A stretch of DNA of 64,000 nucleotides, from assembly GCA_022425945.1 (NCBI GenBank), contig JAKMEK010000046.1, forward strand, positions 1-64,000, written 5' to 3'. This document shows, in pieces, positions 27,001 through 35,017 of the stretch (position 1 is its first letter; each line of letters starts with the position of its first letter). The translations under genes and the position numbers were made by a program. The notes beneath the pieces were generated by a model. That model had not been told where the DNA came from and did not search any database. It saw nothing but the letters and a program-made list of their open reading frames with translations. The stretch comes from Flavobacteriaceae bacterium. Lineage in GTDB: Bacteria > Bacteroidota > Bacteroidia > Flavobacteriales > Flavobacteriaceae.

Positions 27001-27353
27001 GAAGACAAATCATCATCTTTCTTCTTTTCCAAACCTAAAGCAGTAAGAACTACCTCGTCAAGTTGGTTATCAGATTCCAAAGAAACGTTAACTGAATCAG
27101 CAGATCCAACCGTTTGCTCTGACGTCTTGTAACCGATAAAGCTGATTTCGAGTACAGCTCCTTCAGCAACCTGAATAGAGAAGTTTCCGTCAAAATCAGT
27201 GCTAACACCATTGCTGGTGCCTTGTTCTACAACAGATGCACCAGGAAGTGGAATACCACTGTCATCTGTTACTACACCTGTTACTGTTTTTTGAGCCAAA
27301 GCCGTAAATGCAATAAGCATCATAGCTGAGGTCATTAGAAATAGTTTTTTCAT
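24081..27353 (-). CDS. SusC/RagA-family TonB-dependent outer membrane transporter (second pair)
   Basis: The 1090 residues carry a signal peptide (FTALAQ), a carboxypeptidase-regulatory-like domain (KTVTGVVTDDSGIPLPGAS; about 22-105), the plug with GSGAYIQIRGQNTINGDNSP, PLIVLDGAIISN and AIYGTGAANGVLVIETKRG, and a barrel ending TRSILTTLRIGF. The sequence LDEVVLTALGLEKKKDDD after the start domain is typical of TonB-box linkers in this family. susD follows after 10 bases. It faces the first pair, with rlmB between them. The 5' leader has only a near-match box (TAAATTCG, 27380-27387). Confidence 0.96.
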   Translation of the reverse strand: MKKLFLMTSAMMLIAFTALAQKTVTGVVTDDSGIPLPGASVVEQGTSNGVSTDFDGNFSIQVAEGAVLEISFIGYKTSEQTVGSADSVNVSLESDNQLDEVVLTALGLEKKKDDDLSSTTKVEVEQLQRSGESGVLQGLSGKSSGVNITRNSGDPGSGAYIQIRGQNTINGDNSPLIVLDGAIISNANIGGSTSGVVQQSRLNDINPDDIASVTVIKGASAAAIYGTGAANGVLVIETKRGSSETKGWSVNVKSSLSVDQINAEWEKQSTFGQGIWTTPVGGGAYNQSTSVSYGDEIALRSGGADTYDMSGGYFETPDGRQIGSITSKNNKTIYNQSNRDAVFGNGYTYENSVNFSYTGDNNRTYLSMSNFDQDGIMKGNSDYVRTTLKLNNTTQATDKLLFKISSSYTTIDSNRVQTGSNLNGLYLGYLRTSPDFDIRDWQGTNYSIRSGVTSVTPNSHRSYRRPMGSYRTFDNASGSFNYTAPVYNNPLWTLNQQQNINTVDRFIFAPEVNYDINDNMTLVARYSTDFYQDNRTDYMPAGSAGDGNNGQWEEDRITEKNTQINVFVSGDSAINSNIALNYVVGYQAFENSYRRLSAFEASFTNPDQIFLNPGNTTGLNSTPSGFTSLTRKNGVYGIINLEVYKNLLLEFTGRGETVSTLPGAGTIFYPSASVGYKFTDLVNADFLNFGKFRLSYGEVGIEASPYATSTVYGPGGIGSSWGDGLDGSLYGNPFTQSSTRGNPDLKEERKREFEIGFDTRMFDSRLSLGATYYSNATEDVILALPTVPSSGFSSSLQNAAKISNKGLEVDFSYDLIRGADLNASISGSFTSNKNNVDDLGGSSYFILNGFTSTSSGIAEGHPYGVLRGGVYERDAAGNFVTNANGFPNAASEKKIGVGDPNPDYRAGLGFNIDYKNLSFSTLFETSQGNDLWNGTYGVMTYFGIHADTAATSVNNTGGAIVNSAGESIPNGASFRGKIADFGAGPVAIDHRWNTSNGGGFGDVSENFIMDGSWVKLREVTLNYKFDQSVIENLNLSTLSLSLSGRNLFTWTGIEGFDPENNLTGASRGRGLEYFSNPGTRSILTTLRIGF

Positions 27354-27506
27354 ATGTATATATATAGTTAATAATGCCCCGAATTTAACGCTTTTCTGCC
27401 ATATGTTAAAGAAATATTAAAATTTTTATAACAACAGCATGGGAAAAAGGCTAAAAAGTAAGAGAATGCTTGGTCTATTTTCCCGCAAACACTCTGTTTT
27501 ATTGGG

Positions 27507-28211
27507 TTATTCTTCCAATTTTTGGAACAATTCGATCAGTGCATCTGCAGTTCTAATTCGTCTAAATTGTTTCTTTAATTGATCCAATTTTGCTTGGTGA
27601 TTGGGGGAGAGGTAGGCACGAATACTCTTGGTTTTTAAATCAAATTCTTGTGGAATATCTCCCTCTTTTTTTAGGTAATAGGTGGTTGCTTCAATAAAAC
27701 GTGGAGGAATGTCTTTGTCTAGAGAGGAAGTTGCCTTACGTCCTTCTGTAAGCACCTTTTGTTCTCGTGTGTACAGAAGGTATTTTTTTCCAGGGTGAAC
27801 TAACACAAGATAGCCTTCTTCTTTTTTGCCTGTCTTCGACCTGAATTGATTGTATTGGTAGGCTTTCCCATCGAAAGTAGCACGAATATTTTTTTCTTTG
27901 AGCAGGGCTTCATCTGCAGTTTTTTGGCTTGGATTTTCCGCAATTTCAATTTCATCATTATAGCCGTTGTAGCGCAGCCATAATCGCGCTGTCGCTTCTT
28001 CTCCTTCACGTTCTATTTTGGCTTCACTAAATTGATCATTGAAATAAGGACTGCCCTTTATGGTAGAAATATCGAGTTTGGACTGATTCGCTTTTTGGGT
28101 CATTATTTTAACCGTTTCAAAGCTGATGGAGTTGTTTAAATTGAGATTGGTTTGGCCAGCGAGCGAAACACTAAATAGTAAGAACAGGAGTAAACGTGTA
28201 GATGATTGCAT
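27507..28211 (-). CDS. Exported protein of unknown function
   Basis: I do not recognise the family. From the ATG at 28211 it has 234 residues, with a signal peptide (RLLLFLLFSVSLAGQ) followed by a soluble, charged, Lys/Glu-rich body. Short beta-prone stretches such as ARLWLRYNGYNDEIEIAE, RATFDGKAYQYNQF and GYLVLVHPGKKYLLYT suggest a periplasmic domain. There is no Cys for lipidation. The frame extends upstream to 28328, but that would cross the box at 28215-28222, only 3 bases before this ATG. It is divergent from pabB-pabC and has no terminator hairpin that I could see between its stop and the susC start. Confidence 0.75.
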   Translation of the reverse strand: MQSSTRLLLFLLFSVSLAGQTNLNLNNSISFETVKIMTQKANQSKLDISTIKGSPYFNDQFSEAKIEREGEEATARLWLRYNGYNDEIEIAENPSQKTADEALLKEKNIRATFDGKAYQYNQFRSKTGKKEEGYLVLVHPGKKYLLYTREQKVLTEGRKATSSLDKDIPPRFIEATTYYLKKEGDIPQEFDLKTKSIRAYLSPNHQAKLDQLKKQFRRIRTADALIELFQKLEE

Positions 28212-28214
28212 GAT

Positions 28215-28222
28215 CAAAGTTA
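28215..28222 (-). promoter_or_regulatory. -7 box for the unknown exported protein gene
   Basis: Exact TAACTTTG on the minus strand, ending 3 bases before the ATG at 28211, which would make the mRNA leaderless. Confidence 0.55.
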
Positions 28223-28285
28223 CGAAAAAGAGTGTTAGCTGTGCATAATTTGTTCTTTTAGCAAGGGCACTCAGCCCGCTTATTT

Positions 28286-28293
28286 TATCTTTG
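28286..28293 (+). promoter_or_regulatory. -7 box for pabB-pabC
   Basis: Exact TATCTTTG on the plus strand, ending 4 bases before the first pabB ATG (28298). Either the mRNA is leaderless or translation starts at the later ATG at 28316 or 28328. Confidence 0.6.
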
Positions 28294-28297
28294 CGCC

Positions 28298-29287
28298 ATG
28301 ATTGATCTAGAAACGATGTCTTCATCAATGTTTATTGATAAAGTAAACCAATTCGCTTCCAACAAAGAACCTTTTTTCTTTCTCATCGACTTTGAAAAGA
28401 AAAAGCCCTTATTGTACTCTCCTGAAGAGGCGTTAGCGTGCGGAATATTGTTTAATGTAAACGGATCAGCTAATCATCCGCAAGACAATCCTGTAGATTT
28501 CAATAGTAAGGTCAATATTGATCCCGTTGCATTTAACCAATACCGGTCGGCTTTTGAAACCGTTCAGCAGCACCTCAATAAGGGGGATAGCTATTTGGTG
28601 AATTTGACTTTCCCCTCCAAAATTACCCTTGATACAAGTTTAGAGAATCTTTTTCACAGGGCGAAAGCACCCTATCGTTTGTGGGTAAAAGACAGGCTCT
28701 TGAGCTATTCGCCAGAATGTTTTATTAAGATCATCAACGGCCAGCTCTTTTCTTATCCAATGAAAGGAACCATCGACGCCAGTCATCCACAAGCTAGAGA
28801 AACCTTGTTGGGGAACCCCAAAGAGTTGTGGGAGCATAGCACCATCGTTGATTTGATTCGAAATGATCTTTCTCAGTTTGCGCGTGAGGTTAAAGTAAAT
28901 AAGTTTAGGTATGTTGATCGTATACGTCACCGCGAAAAAGCATTGCTGCAGGTTAGTTCAGAAATAGAAGGTCGATTACCCTTGCATTGGCAAAAAAAAT
29001 TGGGAGAAATCATTTGGGATTTATTGCCTGCGGGGTCTATTTCGGGAGCCCCAAAGCCCAAAACAATTGACATCATTCAATCGGTAGAAGCAGGCGAACG
29101 TGGCTATTATACTGGGGTGTATGGTTACTTTGACGGTGAAAACCTTGACTCTGCTGTGGCCATTCGTTACATTGAACAACGTAAAAACGATTTTTACTAT
29201 TGGAGTGGGGGAGGAATCACCGCCTACAGCTCCCTTGAAGAAGAATACCAAGAATTAAAGGACAAGATTTATGTACCCACTGGTTGA
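28298..29287 (+). CDS. pabB: Aminodeoxychorismate synthase component I
   Basis: Converts chorismate with ammonia or glutamine-derived nitrogen into aminodeoxychorismate, the first step to the folate precursor p-aminobenzoate. The 329 residues cover the chorismate-binding domain, with KGDSYLVNLTFPS, SYPMKGTIDAS, VDLIRNDLSQFA, PAGSISGAPKPKTIDII and YTGVYGYFDG. It is shorter than the E. coli protein because it lacks most of the N-terminal TrpE-like region, as is common in Bacteroidota. Candidate ATGs are at 28298, 28316 and 28328; the promoter position makes the first leaderless. It overlaps pabC by 17 bases. A PabA glutaminase is not in the window. Confidence 0.93.
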   Translation: MIDLETMSSSMFIDKVNQFASNKEPFFFLIDFEKKKPLLYSPEEALACGILFNVNGSANHPQDNPVDFNSKVNIDPVAFNQYRSAFETVQQHLNKGDSYLVNLTFPSKITLDTSLENLFHRAKAPYRLWVKDRLLSYSPECFIKIINGQLFSYPMKGTIDASHPQARETLLGNPKELWEHSTIVDLIRNDLSQFAREVKVNKFRYVDRIRHREKALLQVSSEIEGRLPLHWQKKLGEIIWDLLPAGSISGAPKPKTIDIIQSVEAGERGYYTGVYGYFDGENLDSAVAIRYIEQRKNDFYYWSGGGITAYSSLEEEYQELKDKIYVPTG

Positions 29288-29861
29288 ATCCATCAAAGCC
29301 GAAAACGGAGCGTTTTTCCTGCTCGACTATCATCAAGATCGTTTGGAGCGCACTTTTCATGCCGTCTATAAAAGTTCCTGTCCTTGGCAATTAGTAACTA
29401 TCCTCCCGCAAGCTCCTTCTCAAGGCTTGTTCAAAGTACGTTTTTTGTATAATGCTACTGACTTTTCCATCGAGCTGTTGCCCTATGTAGCCAAACAAAT
29501 TAGGACCTTGAAGTTGATCGAAATAGGCGACTATACTTACCCGCACAAATGGACCGATCGGTCTATAATTAATGCAGCCTTTGCCCAAAGAGGAAATTGT
29601 GACGATGTTTTGATGACCAAAAATGGCTTGCTGACCGATGCTTCGTACGCCAACATTGTTTTATTTAACGGCAGCAAATGGGTTACCCCAGAAAAGCCTC
29701 TGTTTGAAGGAGTGCAACGCAGTTATCTCTTGGACCATAAGAAAATCAAAACAGCTACCATTGCGACAACAGCTCTTTCTAACTACCAAAGCTTTCAATT
29801 GATCAATGCGATGAATTCCTTTGATGTAAAGAGCAAAACATCCTTAAATTTAGTGGTGTAA
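29271..29861 (+). CDS. pabC: Aminodeoxychorismate lyase, short class IV aminotransferase form
   Basis: PLP enzyme that splits aminodeoxychorismate into p-aminobenzoate and pyruvate. The 196 residues are short for a class IV aminotransferase (usually about 270), but the core motifs are present: a candidate PLP lysine in YTYPHKWTDRS (Lys93) and DDVLMTKNGLLTDASYANIV, followed by VTPEKPLFEGVQRSYLL. It overlaps pabB by 17 bases, so the two steps are translationally coupled. Function rests partly on this context, since class IV motifs alone do not separate it from related lyases and aminotransferases. Confidence 0.85.
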   Translation: MYPLVESIKAENGAFFLLDYHQDRLERTFHAVYKSSCPWQLVTILPQAPSQGLFKVRFLYNATDFSIELLPYVAKQIRTLKLIEIGDYTYPHKWTDRSIINAAFAQRGNCDDVLMTKNGLLTDASYANIVLFNGSKWVTPEKPLFEGVQRSYLLDHKKIKTATIATTALSNYQSFQLINAMNSFDVKSKTSLNLVV

Positions 29862-29887
29862 AAAAACCCCACCAGTTGGTGGGGTTT
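29861..29887. terminator. Bidirectional terminator between pabC and the susCD relic
   Basis: A 7-bp GC-rich stem (29867-29873 with 29878-29884, loop AGTT) has A residues on one side and T residues on the other. The T run is longer on the minus strand, so it may first have served the now-degraded leftward gene at 29908-30066. Confidence 0.85.
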
Positions 29888-29907
29888 TAAATTGAAAAAC
29901 CATACCA

Positions 29908-30066
29908 CTAATAGCTTCTTCCCAACAATTCTGTTGTGCTGAAAAACTCCGGTAGGGGCAGTCCAGTTTCGTAGTTAACGGTATCTGTAATTGTTTTTTG
30001 TTGTGCCCAGACCAGTTGAAGGGTGAGCAATCCCAGCAGGGACTACAAGAAATAACTTTTCTTGAT
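29908..30066 (-). pseudogene. Relic of a susC-susD pair: SusC N-terminus joined to a SusD C-terminus
   Basis: Reading the minus strand from 30066 gives codons for KKSYFL, a stop (TAG at 30043-30045), then SLLGLLTLQLVWAQQKTIT, DTVNYETGLPLP, EFFSTTELLGRSY and a stop at 29908. The first part matches the signal peptide and start of the carboxypeptidase-like domain of the window's SusC proteins (compare AQKTVTGVVTDDSGIPLP). The second part matches the SusD C-terminus at 22733 (PLPEFFDATDL). The start codon position is ATC, not ATG. This is best explained by a large deletion between PLP-coding sites of a SusC and its downstream SusD, followed by decay. It is not expected to make protein. Confidence 0.72.
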
Positions 30067-30137
30067 GGTTAAGTTAATTTTAAGACTAGTTGGCACTAAA
30101 CTCTTAATTATTTGTTAATAGCAAGTTGAGGCGGAAA

Positions 30138-30158
30138 GTGAATTTGAGGAAAATTCAC
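30138..30158. repeat. Hairpin 1 upstream of the ribosomal operon
   Basis: Perfect 8-bp inverted repeat, GTGAATTT and AAATTCAC, with a five-base loop, about 185 bases upstream of the rpsL promoter box. No T run follows it, so it is not an obvious terminator. Confidence 0.45.
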
Positions 30159-30170
30159 AAAAAAGAGAGT

Positions 30171-30196
30171 AAAATGTGTTGAAAAAACACATTTTT
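30171..30196. terminator. Hairpin 2 upstream of the ribosomal operon, terminator-like
   Basis: Arms of ten bases (30171-30180 and 30185-30194) with a four-base loop, followed by T residues on the plus strand and, in mirror fashion, on the minus strand. It is AT-rich and so weak; it may insulate the ribosomal operon from upstream transcription. Confidence 0.4.
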
Positions 30197-30318
30197 ACTA
30201 ACTATATTAATCTGGCCAAAATGAAGGAGTTTTTTGATGGAAATTGAAAAGCATCGAAGCCTTAGCGCCTTGGGAGATAAAAAAAAGTGAATTCATCAGA
30301 TTTTTTGTAGAAAATCGA

Positions 30319-30349
30319 TTGGAAAAGAAGAATAAAGTTGTTACATTTG
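30319..30349 (+). promoter_or_regulatory. Promoter of the str-S10-spc-alpha operon
   Basis: A TTG (30319-30321) and an exact -7 box TACATTTG (30342-30349) are separated by 20 bases, near the Bacteroidota -33/-7 arrangement. The box lies 33 bases upstream of the rpsL ATG, giving a leader of about 30 bases. Confidence 0.7.
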
Positions 30350-30382
30350 CAGCCCTTAAAAATGGGAATTTAAACAATTTGT

Positions 30383-30757
30383 ATGCCAACTATTGCACAA
30401 TTAGTACGAAAAGGAAGAGTCACACTCGCCAAGAAGAGTAAATCGGCTGCTTTGGATTCGTGTCCACAACGACGAGGTGTATGTACGCGAGTATATACCA
30501 CTACGCCTAAAAAACCGAACTCCGCGATGCGTAAAGTAGCGCGTGTTCGATTGACCAATGGTAAAGAGGTCAACGCGTATATCCCCGGAGAAGGACACAA
30601 CCTCCAAGAACACTCGATAGTATTGGTACGTGGCGGAAGAGTTAAAGATTTACCAGGAGTTCGTTACCACATCGTAAGGGGAGCCCTAGACACCGCAGGT
30701 GTAGAAGGCCGCTTACAACGTCGATCGAAGTACGGCGCAAAACGACCAAAAAAGTAA
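30383..30757 (+). CDS. rpsL: 30S ribosomal protein S12
   Basis: Decoding-centre protein of the 30S subunit. The 124 residues contain the invariant [16 protein letters not shown] and [17 protein letters not shown], where streptomycin-resistance changes occur in other bacteria; here the lysines are the common sensitive-type residues. It is the first gene of the 32-gene ribosomal run. The ATG follows an A/T-rich leader without a Shine-Dalgarno site, which is normal in this phylum. Confidence 0.99.
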   Translation: MPTIAQLVRKGRVTLAKKSKSAALDSCPQRRGVCTRVYTTTPKKPNSAMRKVARVRLTNGKEVNAYIPGEGHNLQEHSIVLVRGGRVKDLPGVRYHIVRGALDTAGVEGRLQRRSKYGAKRPKK

Positions 30758-30779
30758 ATCCTCTCGCAAAAATTAAACA

Positions 30780-31256
30780 ATGAGAAAAAGACAAGCAAAA
30801 AAGCGTCCATTACTCCCAGATCCAAAGTTTAACGACCAGCTCGTTACCCGCTTTGTGAACATGTTGATGTGGGACGGAAAAAAATCAGTTGCCTTTCAAA
30901 TTTTCTACGACGCTATGGCGATTGTAGAGGAACGCAACCAAGACGAAGAAAAAACACCTGTCGAAATTTGGAAAGATGCCCTTTCGAATGTTATGCCCCA
31001 TGTTGAGGTGCGTAGCCGTCGTGTAGGAGGAGCTACCTTCCAGATTCCGATGCAAATTCGTCCAGACAGAAAAGTATCACTCGCCATGAAATGGATGATC
31101 AGTTTTGCGCGCAAGCGTAACGAGAAGTCCATGGCCCTTCGATTAGCCAATGAAGTATTAGCAGCGGCAAAAGAAGAAGGAGCAGCAGTGAAGAAACGTG
31201 TTGATACGCACAAGATGGCTGAAGCCAACAAAGCATTCTCACACTTTAGATTTTAA
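30780..31256 (+). CDS. rpsG: 30S ribosomal protein S7
   Basis: Primary binder of the 16S rRNA 3' domain that organises the 30S head and contacts E-site tRNA. The 158 residues show [15 protein letters not shown], a beta-hairpin region [16 protein letters not shown] and the C-terminal [17 protein letters not shown]. Length is typical. It follows rpsL by 22 bases. In E. coli S7 regulates the str operon, but no equivalent site was recognised here. Confidence 0.99.
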   Translation: MRKRQAKKRPLLPDPKFNDQLVTRFVNMLMWDGKKSVAFQIFYDAMAIVEERNQDEEKTPVEIWKDALSNVMPHVEVRSRRVGGATFQIPMQIRPDRKVSLAMKWMISFARKRNEKSMALRLANEVLAAAKEEGAAVKKRVDTHKMAEANKAFSHFRF

Positions 31257-31277
31257 TAACAGTCTACTGACATTATC

Positions 31278-33404
31278 ATGGCAAGAAATTTAAAACTAAC
31301 TAGAAACATTGGAATTGCTGCGCACATTGACGCAGGTAAGACCACCACCACCGAGCGTATTTTATTTTACACAGGGGTGAGCCACAAAATTGGTGAGGTG
31401 CACGATGGTGCAGCAACCATGGACTGGATGGAGCAAGAGCAAGAGCGCGGAATTACAATTACTTCTGCAGCGACTACCTGTACATGGCAATTCCCCACTG
31501 AACAAGGAGAGCCATTACCAGATAGTAAAGGATATCACTTTAACATTATCGACACCCCCGGCCACGTAGATTTTACTGTGGAGGTTAACCGATCACTTCG
31601 TGTACTCGATGGATTGGTTTTCTTGTTTTCTGCTGTTGATGGCGTAGAGCCACAATCAGAAACCAACTGGCGTTTGGCTGATAATTATAAAGTGCCACGT
31701 ATTGGATTCGTGAACAAGATGGACCGTCAAGGGTCGAACTTCTTGGGCGTTTGCCAGCAAGTGCGTGATATGTTGAAATCTAACGCAGTGCCAATTGTAT
31801 TGAACATTGGTGATGAAGAAGATTTCAAAGGAATTGTTGACCTTGTAAAGAACCGTGCAATTGTATGGCACGATGCTAAATTTGGTTCAACCTTCGATGT
31901 AATCGATATTCCAGAAGACCTTAAAGAAGAAGCAGAAGAATTGCGCGGTCAATTGATCGAGGCAGTTGCTGAGTACGACGAAGGTTTATTGGAGAAGTAT
32001 TTCGAAGATCCAGACTCAATTTCAGAAGAAGAAGTACACAACGCATTGCGTGCTGCAACACAGGACATGAGTATCATTCCTATGATCTGTGGATCTTCTT
32101 TCAAAAATAAAGGAGTTCAATTTTTATTGGATGCCGTTTGTCGTTACTTGCCTTCACCAGAAGACAAAGAAGCGATTGTTGGAACTGATCCAGATTCTGG
32201 GGAAGAGATTTCTCGTAAGCCATCTGCACAGGATCCATTCTCTGCATTAGCCTTTAAAATTGCTACTGATCCATTCGTAGGTCGTTTGGCCTTTTTCCGT
32301 GCATACTCTGGACGTCTAGACGCCGGTTCTTATGTATTGAACAATCGTTCAGGGAAAAAAGAACGTATCTCTCGAATTTACCAGATGCACTCAAACACGC
32401 AGAACTCTATCGATTATATCGAAGCAGGAGATATTGGAGCAGCAGTTGGATTTAAAGACATCAAAACTGGAGATACACTTTCAGCAGAAAAGTCTCCAAT
32501 TATTTTGGAAAGCATGGACTTCCCTGATCCCGTAATTGGTATCGCGGTTGAGCCTAAAACCAAAGCAGATGTTGATAAATTAGGAATGGCTTTGGCTAAA
32601 TTGGCTGAAGAAGATCCAACCTTCCAAGTTAAAACCGATGAGGCTTCTGGCCAAACGGTTATTTCTGGAATGGGAGAATTACACTTAGACATTATTGTTG
32701 ACCGTTTACGTCGTGAGTTTAAAGTTGAAGTAAACCAAGGACAACCTCAAGTAGAATACAAAGAGGCCTTGACTACTTTAGCAGATCACCGTGAGGTATA
32801 CAAGAAACAATCTGGTGGACGTGGTAAATTTGCCGATATCGTCTTTACCATTGAGCCTGCTGAAGAAGGAAAGACTGGTCTTGAATTCATCAACAAAATT
32901 AAAGGAGGTAACGTACCGAAAGAATACGTTCCTGCGATCGAGAAAGGTTTCAAAGACTCTATGAAAAACGGTCCATTGGCTGGTTTCGAAGTAGATGCAA
33001 TGAAGATTACCTTGAAAGATGGTTCTTTCCACCCCGTGGATTCAGATTCACTATCGTTCGAACTTGCCGCTAAGATGGGCTTTAAAGCTTCAGCCAAAGC
33101 GGCACGTGCAGTAATCATGGAACCAATCATGAAATTGGAAGTATTGACCCCAGAAGAAAACATGGGAGACATTGTTGGAGACTTGAATCGCCGCCGTGGT
33201 CAAGTGAACAACATGGACGACCGTGCTGGAGCCAAAGTAGTTAAGGCAGAAGTGCCATTATCAGAAATGTTTGGATATGTAACCTCGTTACGTACACTTT
33301 CTTCTGGTCGTGCTACATCTACCATGGAATTTTCACACTATGCAGAAACACCTTCTAACATTTCAGAAAGTGTTATTGCAGAAGTAAGAGGTCAAAAAGC
33401 TTAA
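31278..33404 (+). CDS. fusA: Elongation factor G
   Basis: GTPase that drives translocation on the ribosome and, with RRF, ribosome recycling. The 708 residues have G1 [15 protein letters not shown], switch [15 protein letters not shown]4 NKMDR, then domains II to V with [14 protein letters not shown] and [15 protein letters not shown]. It is the canonical long EF-G next to rpsG, not the mitochondrial-like paralogue. In many bacteria tuf follows it; here rpsJ follows after 10 bases and tuf is absent from the window. Confidence 0.99.
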   Translation: MARNLKLTRNIGIAAHIDAGKTTTTERILFYTGVSHKIGEVHDGAATMDWMEQEQERGITITSAATTCTWQFPTEQGEPLPDSKGYHFNIIDTPGHVDFTVEVNRSLRVLDGLVFLFSAVDGVEPQSETNWRLADNYKVPRIGFVNKMDRQGSNFLGVCQQVRDMLKSNAVPIVLNIGDEEDFKGIVDLVKNRAIVWHDAKFGSTFDVIDIPEDLKEEAEELRGQLIEAVAEYDEGLLEKYFEDPDSISEEEVHNALRAATQDMSIIPMICGSSFKNKGVQFLLDAVCRYLPSPEDKEAIVGTDPDSGEEISRKPSAQDPFSALAFKIATDPFVGRLAFFRAYSGRLDAGSYVLNNRSGKKERISRIYQMHSNTQNSIDYIEAGDIGAAVGFKDIKTGDTLSAEKSPIILESMDFPDPVIGIAVEPKTKADVDKLGMALAKLAEEDPTFQVKTDEASGQTVISGMGELHLDIIVDRLRREFKVEVNQGQPQVEYKEALTTLADHREVYKKQSGGRGKFADIVFTIEPAEEGKTGLEFINKIKGGNVPKEYVPAIEKGFKDSMKNGPLAGFEVDAMKITLKDGSFHPVDSDSLSFELAAKMGFKASAKAARAVIMEPIMKLEVLTPEENMGDIVGDLNRRRGQVNNMDDRAGAKVVKAEVPLSEMFGYVTSLRTLSSGRATSTMEFSHYAETPSNISESVIAEVRGQKA

Positions 33405-33414
33405 ATCATTTACG

Positions 33415-33720
33415 ATGAGTCAAAAAATTAGAATAAAATTAAAATCATACGATTACAACTTGGTAGACAAGTCTGCTGATAAAATCGTTAAAACAGTAAA
33501 AACTACCGGTGCTGTAGTAACAGGTCCAATTCCATTACCAACGCACAAGAAAATTTTCACTGTATTACGTTCTCCCCACGTTAACAAGAAGTCACGTGAG
33601 CAATTTCAATTGTGTTCATACAAGCGCTTGTTAGATATCTACAGTTCATCTTCAAAAACGATTGATGCGTTAATGAAGCTTGAATTACCAAGTGGAGTAG
33701 AAGTAGAGATCAAGGTGTAA
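33415..33720 (+). CDS. rpsJ: 30S ribosomal protein S10
   Basis: Head protein of the 30S subunit that also acts in transcription antitermination as NusE. The 101 residues contain [39 protein letters not shown] and a C-terminal [11 protein letters not shown]. It begins the S10 segment but lies only 10 bases after fusA, so the str and S10 operons are joined. Confidence 0.98.
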   Translation: MSQKIRIKLKSYDYNLVDKSADKIVKTVKTTGAVVTGPIPLPTHKKIFTVLRSPHVNKKSREQFQLCSYKRLLDIYSSSSKTIDALMKLELPSGVEVEIKV

Positions 33721-33763
33721 GTTGATTTTACAAAAAAGAATTATAAACAATTAATTATATAAA

Positions 33764-34381
33764 ATGTCTGGGTTAATAGGAAAAAAAGTCGGTATGACCA
33801 GCCTCTTTGACGAGCAAGGAAAAAACATCCCTTGTACCGTTATCGAAGTTGGACCATGCGTGGTAACCCAAGTCAGAACCTCAGCGGTTGATGGCTATGA
33901 TGCTCTTCAATTAGGTTTCGATGACAAGGCAGAGAAACGCACAGATAAAGCGGCCAATGGTCACTTTAAAAAGGCGAACACCTCTCCTAAGAAGAAAGTC
34001 GTTGAATTCCAAAATTTTGATCAAGAGTATCAGTTGGGAGACACAATTACAGTAGACCTCTTTACAGAGGGAGAATTTGTTGACATCTCTGGAACTTCCA
34101 AAGGGAAAGGTTTCCAAGGGGTTGTTAAACGTCACGGTTTTGCCGGAGTTGGTCAAGCCACTCACGGTCAGCACAACCGTCTACGTGCACCAGGATCTAT
34201 TGGTGCAGCTTCTTACCCTGCTCGTGTATTCAAAGGAATGCGCATGGCCGGAAGAATGGGAGGCGATACAGTTAAAGTACAAAACTTAAGAGTGTTAAAA
34301 GTTGTTGCGGATAAAAATCTTTTGGTTGTCAAAGGATGTGTACCCGGACACACTAACGCTTATGTAATCGTTCAGAAATAA
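33764..34381 (+). CDS. rplC: 50S ribosomal protein L3
   Basis: Early-assembly 23S rRNA binder near the peptidyl-transferase centre. The 205 residues start [18 protein letters not shown] and contain [33 protein letters not shown] and [18 protein letters not shown], the conserved loop that reaches the catalytic centre. Its stop codon overlaps the first base of the rplD ATG. Confidence 0.98.
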   Translation: MSGLIGKKVGMTSLFDEQGKNIPCTVIEVGPCVVTQVRTSAVDGYDALQLGFDDKAEKRTDKAANGHFKKANTSPKKKVVEFQNFDQEYQLGDTITVDLFTEGEFVDISGTSKGKGFQGVVKRHGFAGVGQATHGQHNRLRAPGSIGAASYPARVFKGMRMAGRMGGDTVKVQNLRVLKVVADKNLLVVKGCVPGHTNAYVIVQK

Positions 34382-35013
34382 TGAAAGTAGCAGTAGTTGA
34401 CATTCAGGGAAAAGATACGGGAAGGAAAGTTGAACTTTCCGCAGACGTATTCGGTATTGAGCCAAACAATCACGCTATCTATTTGGACGTTAAGTCGCAC
34501 TTGGCCAACAAGCGCCAAGGAACGCACAAAGCCAAAGAACGCGGTGAGATTAAAGGTAGTACACGTAAGATAAAGAAACAAAAAGGGACAGGTACAGCTC
34601 GTGCAGGTTCAATTAAGAATCCACTTTTTAGAGGTGGAGGACGTGTTTTTGGACCACGTGTACGTGATTACAGCCAAAAAGTAAATAAGAAAGTAAAGCG
34701 ATTAGCACGTAAATCTGCCTTGACATTAAAAGCGCAGGAGAAGTCAATCATCGTTTTAGAAGACTTTAGTTTAGACACACCAAAAACTTCAGCATACACA
34801 GCGATCTTGAAGTCTTTAGGCATTGATAGCAAAAAGTCTTTAGTCGTCTTGGCTGAGCCAAATAATAACGTATATTTGTCGTCGCGCAATTTAAGTAAGT
34901 CAGAAGCAATAACTTCTTCAGAATTAAGTACTTACAAAATTGTCAATGCAAATAGTCTTGTGATAAGCGAGTCGTCAGTAGGCGATATAGTAACTATTTT
35001 GAATAAAGCATAG
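34381..35013 (+). CDS. rplD: 50S ribosomal protein L4
   Basis: Lines the 50S exit tunnel; in E. coli it also represses the S10 operon. The 210 residues include NKRQGTHKAKERGEIKGS and KQKGTGTARAGSIKNPLFRG, which form the tunnel loop where macrolide-resistance changes occur, and FGPRVRDYSQKVNKK. It overlaps rplC by one base and precedes rplW by four, so translation is coupled on both sides. Confidence 0.98.
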   Translation: MKVAVVDIQGKDTGRKVELSADVFGIEPNNHAIYLDVKSHLANKRQGTHKAKERGEIKGSTRKIKKQKGTGTARAGSIKNPLFRGGGRVFGPRVRDYSQKVNKKVKRLARKSALTLKAQEKSIIVLEDFSLDTPKTSAYTAILKSLGIDSKKSLVVLAEPNNNVYLSSRNLSKSEAITSSELSTYKIVNANSLVISESSVGDIVTILNKA

Positions 35014-35017
35014 TGTT

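Noticed and set aside
16982-27353. A polysaccharide utilisation locus
   Set aside because: No glycoside hydrolase, sulphatase, polysaccharide lyase or regulator is present; only transporter pairs are seen.
28212-28328. N-terminal extension of the unknown exported protein
   Set aside because: It would bury the signal peptide 39 residues inside the protein and span the TAACTTTG box.
30207-30441. Open frames of about 60 codons upstream of and across rpsL
   Set aside because: They overlap the rpsL promoter and start, show no conserved sequence and have no plausible start signal.
30370-31231. Antisense open frames over rpsL and rpsG
   Set aside because: Shadows of highly biased ribosomal-protein codons; no family resemblance.
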